A DNA stretch of 64,000 bases, taken from Stercorarius parasiticus. Lineage: Eukaryota > Chordata > Aves > Charadriiformes > Stercorariidae. The translations under genes were made by a program, and so were the position numbers. Location: contig VWZL01000041.1 in NCBI GenBank assembly GCA_013396915.1, forward strand, positions 1-64,000, in the 5' to 3' direction. This document shows, piece by piece, positions 63,701 through 64,000 of the stretch. The notes below the pieces were generated by a model that was given only the letters and a program-made list of their open reading frames with translations, had not been told where the DNA came from and searched no databases. How positions within the stretch are numbered: position 1 is the first letter of the stretch; every line of letters starts with the position of its first letter.

Positions 63701-63937
63701 TCTATGTCTGATACAACAAGACTTTTGTATTTGTGCGAATGTCATTCCTAGCAATTATCATGAACAAGTGGAAAGGAACTTGCAGTAAATGAAGCCAACA
63801 GGGGAGAATTCCAAGCAATGTGTATTTCTAATCTGCAAAATGCTATTGAAATGAATGCTTATAACCTTTGTATTCTACTGTCAGATTTGCTTTACTAGCT
63901 TAATTTTTATTCATTTAACATATCCTTTTCATTTCAG

Positions 63938-64000
63938 ATCAGAACATCTGTCATTTGGTCCACTCCAAATGTCTCCTTCGTAATCCCTTTATGGGTTATA
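63938..64000 (+). CDS. ITGA8: Integrin alpha-8 exon w14, partial (juxtamembrane, start of transmembrane helix)
   Basis: Begins in phase 0 after cttttcatttcag and runs off the window after 21 codons. It reads IRTSVIWSTPNVSF, then VIPLWVI. The S-V-I-W and T-P-N-V-S-F-x-I-P-L-W-V-I stretch is the last extracellular segment and the first turn of the single transmembrane helix of integrin alpha-8. It carries an N-V-S sequon a few residues before the membrane. The rest of the helix, the GFFxR motif and the tail lie beyond position 64000. Confidence 0.95.
   Translation, partial: MRTSVIWSTPNVSFVIPLWVI

Larger units (their letters stand above)
55084..63937 (+). other. ITGA8: Intron w13/w14, 8854 bases, phase 0
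   Basis: Contains a GGTGT microsatellite (55634-55667), a perfect 21-base tandem duplication (57303-57344), a 19-base imperfect duplication (59992-60031) and a sense CR1 fragment (60345-60702). Open frames of up to about 95 codons carry no known motif. The remainder is unique AT-rich sequence, ending in a strong cttttcatttcag acceptor. Confidence 0.8.
1..64000 (+). other. ITGA8: ITGA8 gene, partial: 14 exons of the integrin alpha-8 leg region
   Basis: Seen: 14 plus-strand exons, all with AG acceptors and (where visible) GT donors, whose phases fit exactly. They total 1489 coding bases and 496 complete codons without a stop. Known: integrin alpha-8 pairs with beta-1 at the cell surface and binds RGD ligands such as nephronectin, osteopontin, fibronectin and tenascin, with roles in kidney and neural development. 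The window covers the end of thigh, genu, calf-1, calf-2 and the first residues of the membrane helix. Motifs such as SLKQKGAVKR, DETEFRDKLSPI and VDCGEDNLC place it in the alpha-V/alpha-5/alpha-8 group, and the INLNYSLDES and GEGAYEAEL stretches fit alpha-8 better than alpha-V. This assignment rests on remembered family sequences, not a search. Both gene ends are outside the window. Confidence 0.95.

Overview
The window is a stretch of vertebrate, almost certainly bird, nuclear DNA. Two things show this. First, the plus strand carries 14 short coding exons with GT/AG borders spread over about 58 kb. Joined in order they give one open frame of 496 codons that matches the leg region of an integrin alpha subunit, best integrin alpha-8 (ITGA8). 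Second, the interspersed repeats are CR1 LINE copies with the bird-type 3' end (a gtcccttccaacc-like block followed by ATTCTRTG-type octamers). I see no bacterial genes, operons, tRNA, rRNA or CRISPR. The species cannot be named from the sequence alone.

Layout: positions 1-6131 are the 3' part of an upstream intron. Five exons lie close together between 6132 and 9784 (thigh domain, genu, first part of calf-1). Three more at 16458, 22228 and 25381 complete calf-1. Exons at 29225, 31181, 37835, 41269 and 54982 encode calf-2, including the basic site where the alpha chain is expected to be cut into heavy and light chains. The exon at 63938 runs off the window just as the transmembrane helix begins. 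The propeller, most of the transmembrane helix, the tail and the UTRs lie outside. All phases agree across the 13 introns, there is no stop or frameshift, and several N-glycosylation sequons are present, so the gene looks functional.

The introns (0.47 to 13.6 kb) make up about 98% of the window. They hold six CR1 fragments: antisense at 11.5 and 32.1 kb, sense at 35.0, 44.0, 50.7 and 60.4 kb. There are two probable relics of old tRNA-type SINEs at 46.7 and 53.5 kb, and a handful of microsatellites and short tandem duplications. The 50.7-52.9 kb CR1 is the longest copy and keeps a readable reverse transcriptase core inside a broken frame.

The other open frames of 60-126 codons lie in introns, match no family I know, and look like chance. 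I found no sign of a new biological system. The points most worth a second look are splice-site details (a T16 tract beside one acceptor, one weak donor), an extra cysteine in calf-1, and the internal structure of the long CR1.
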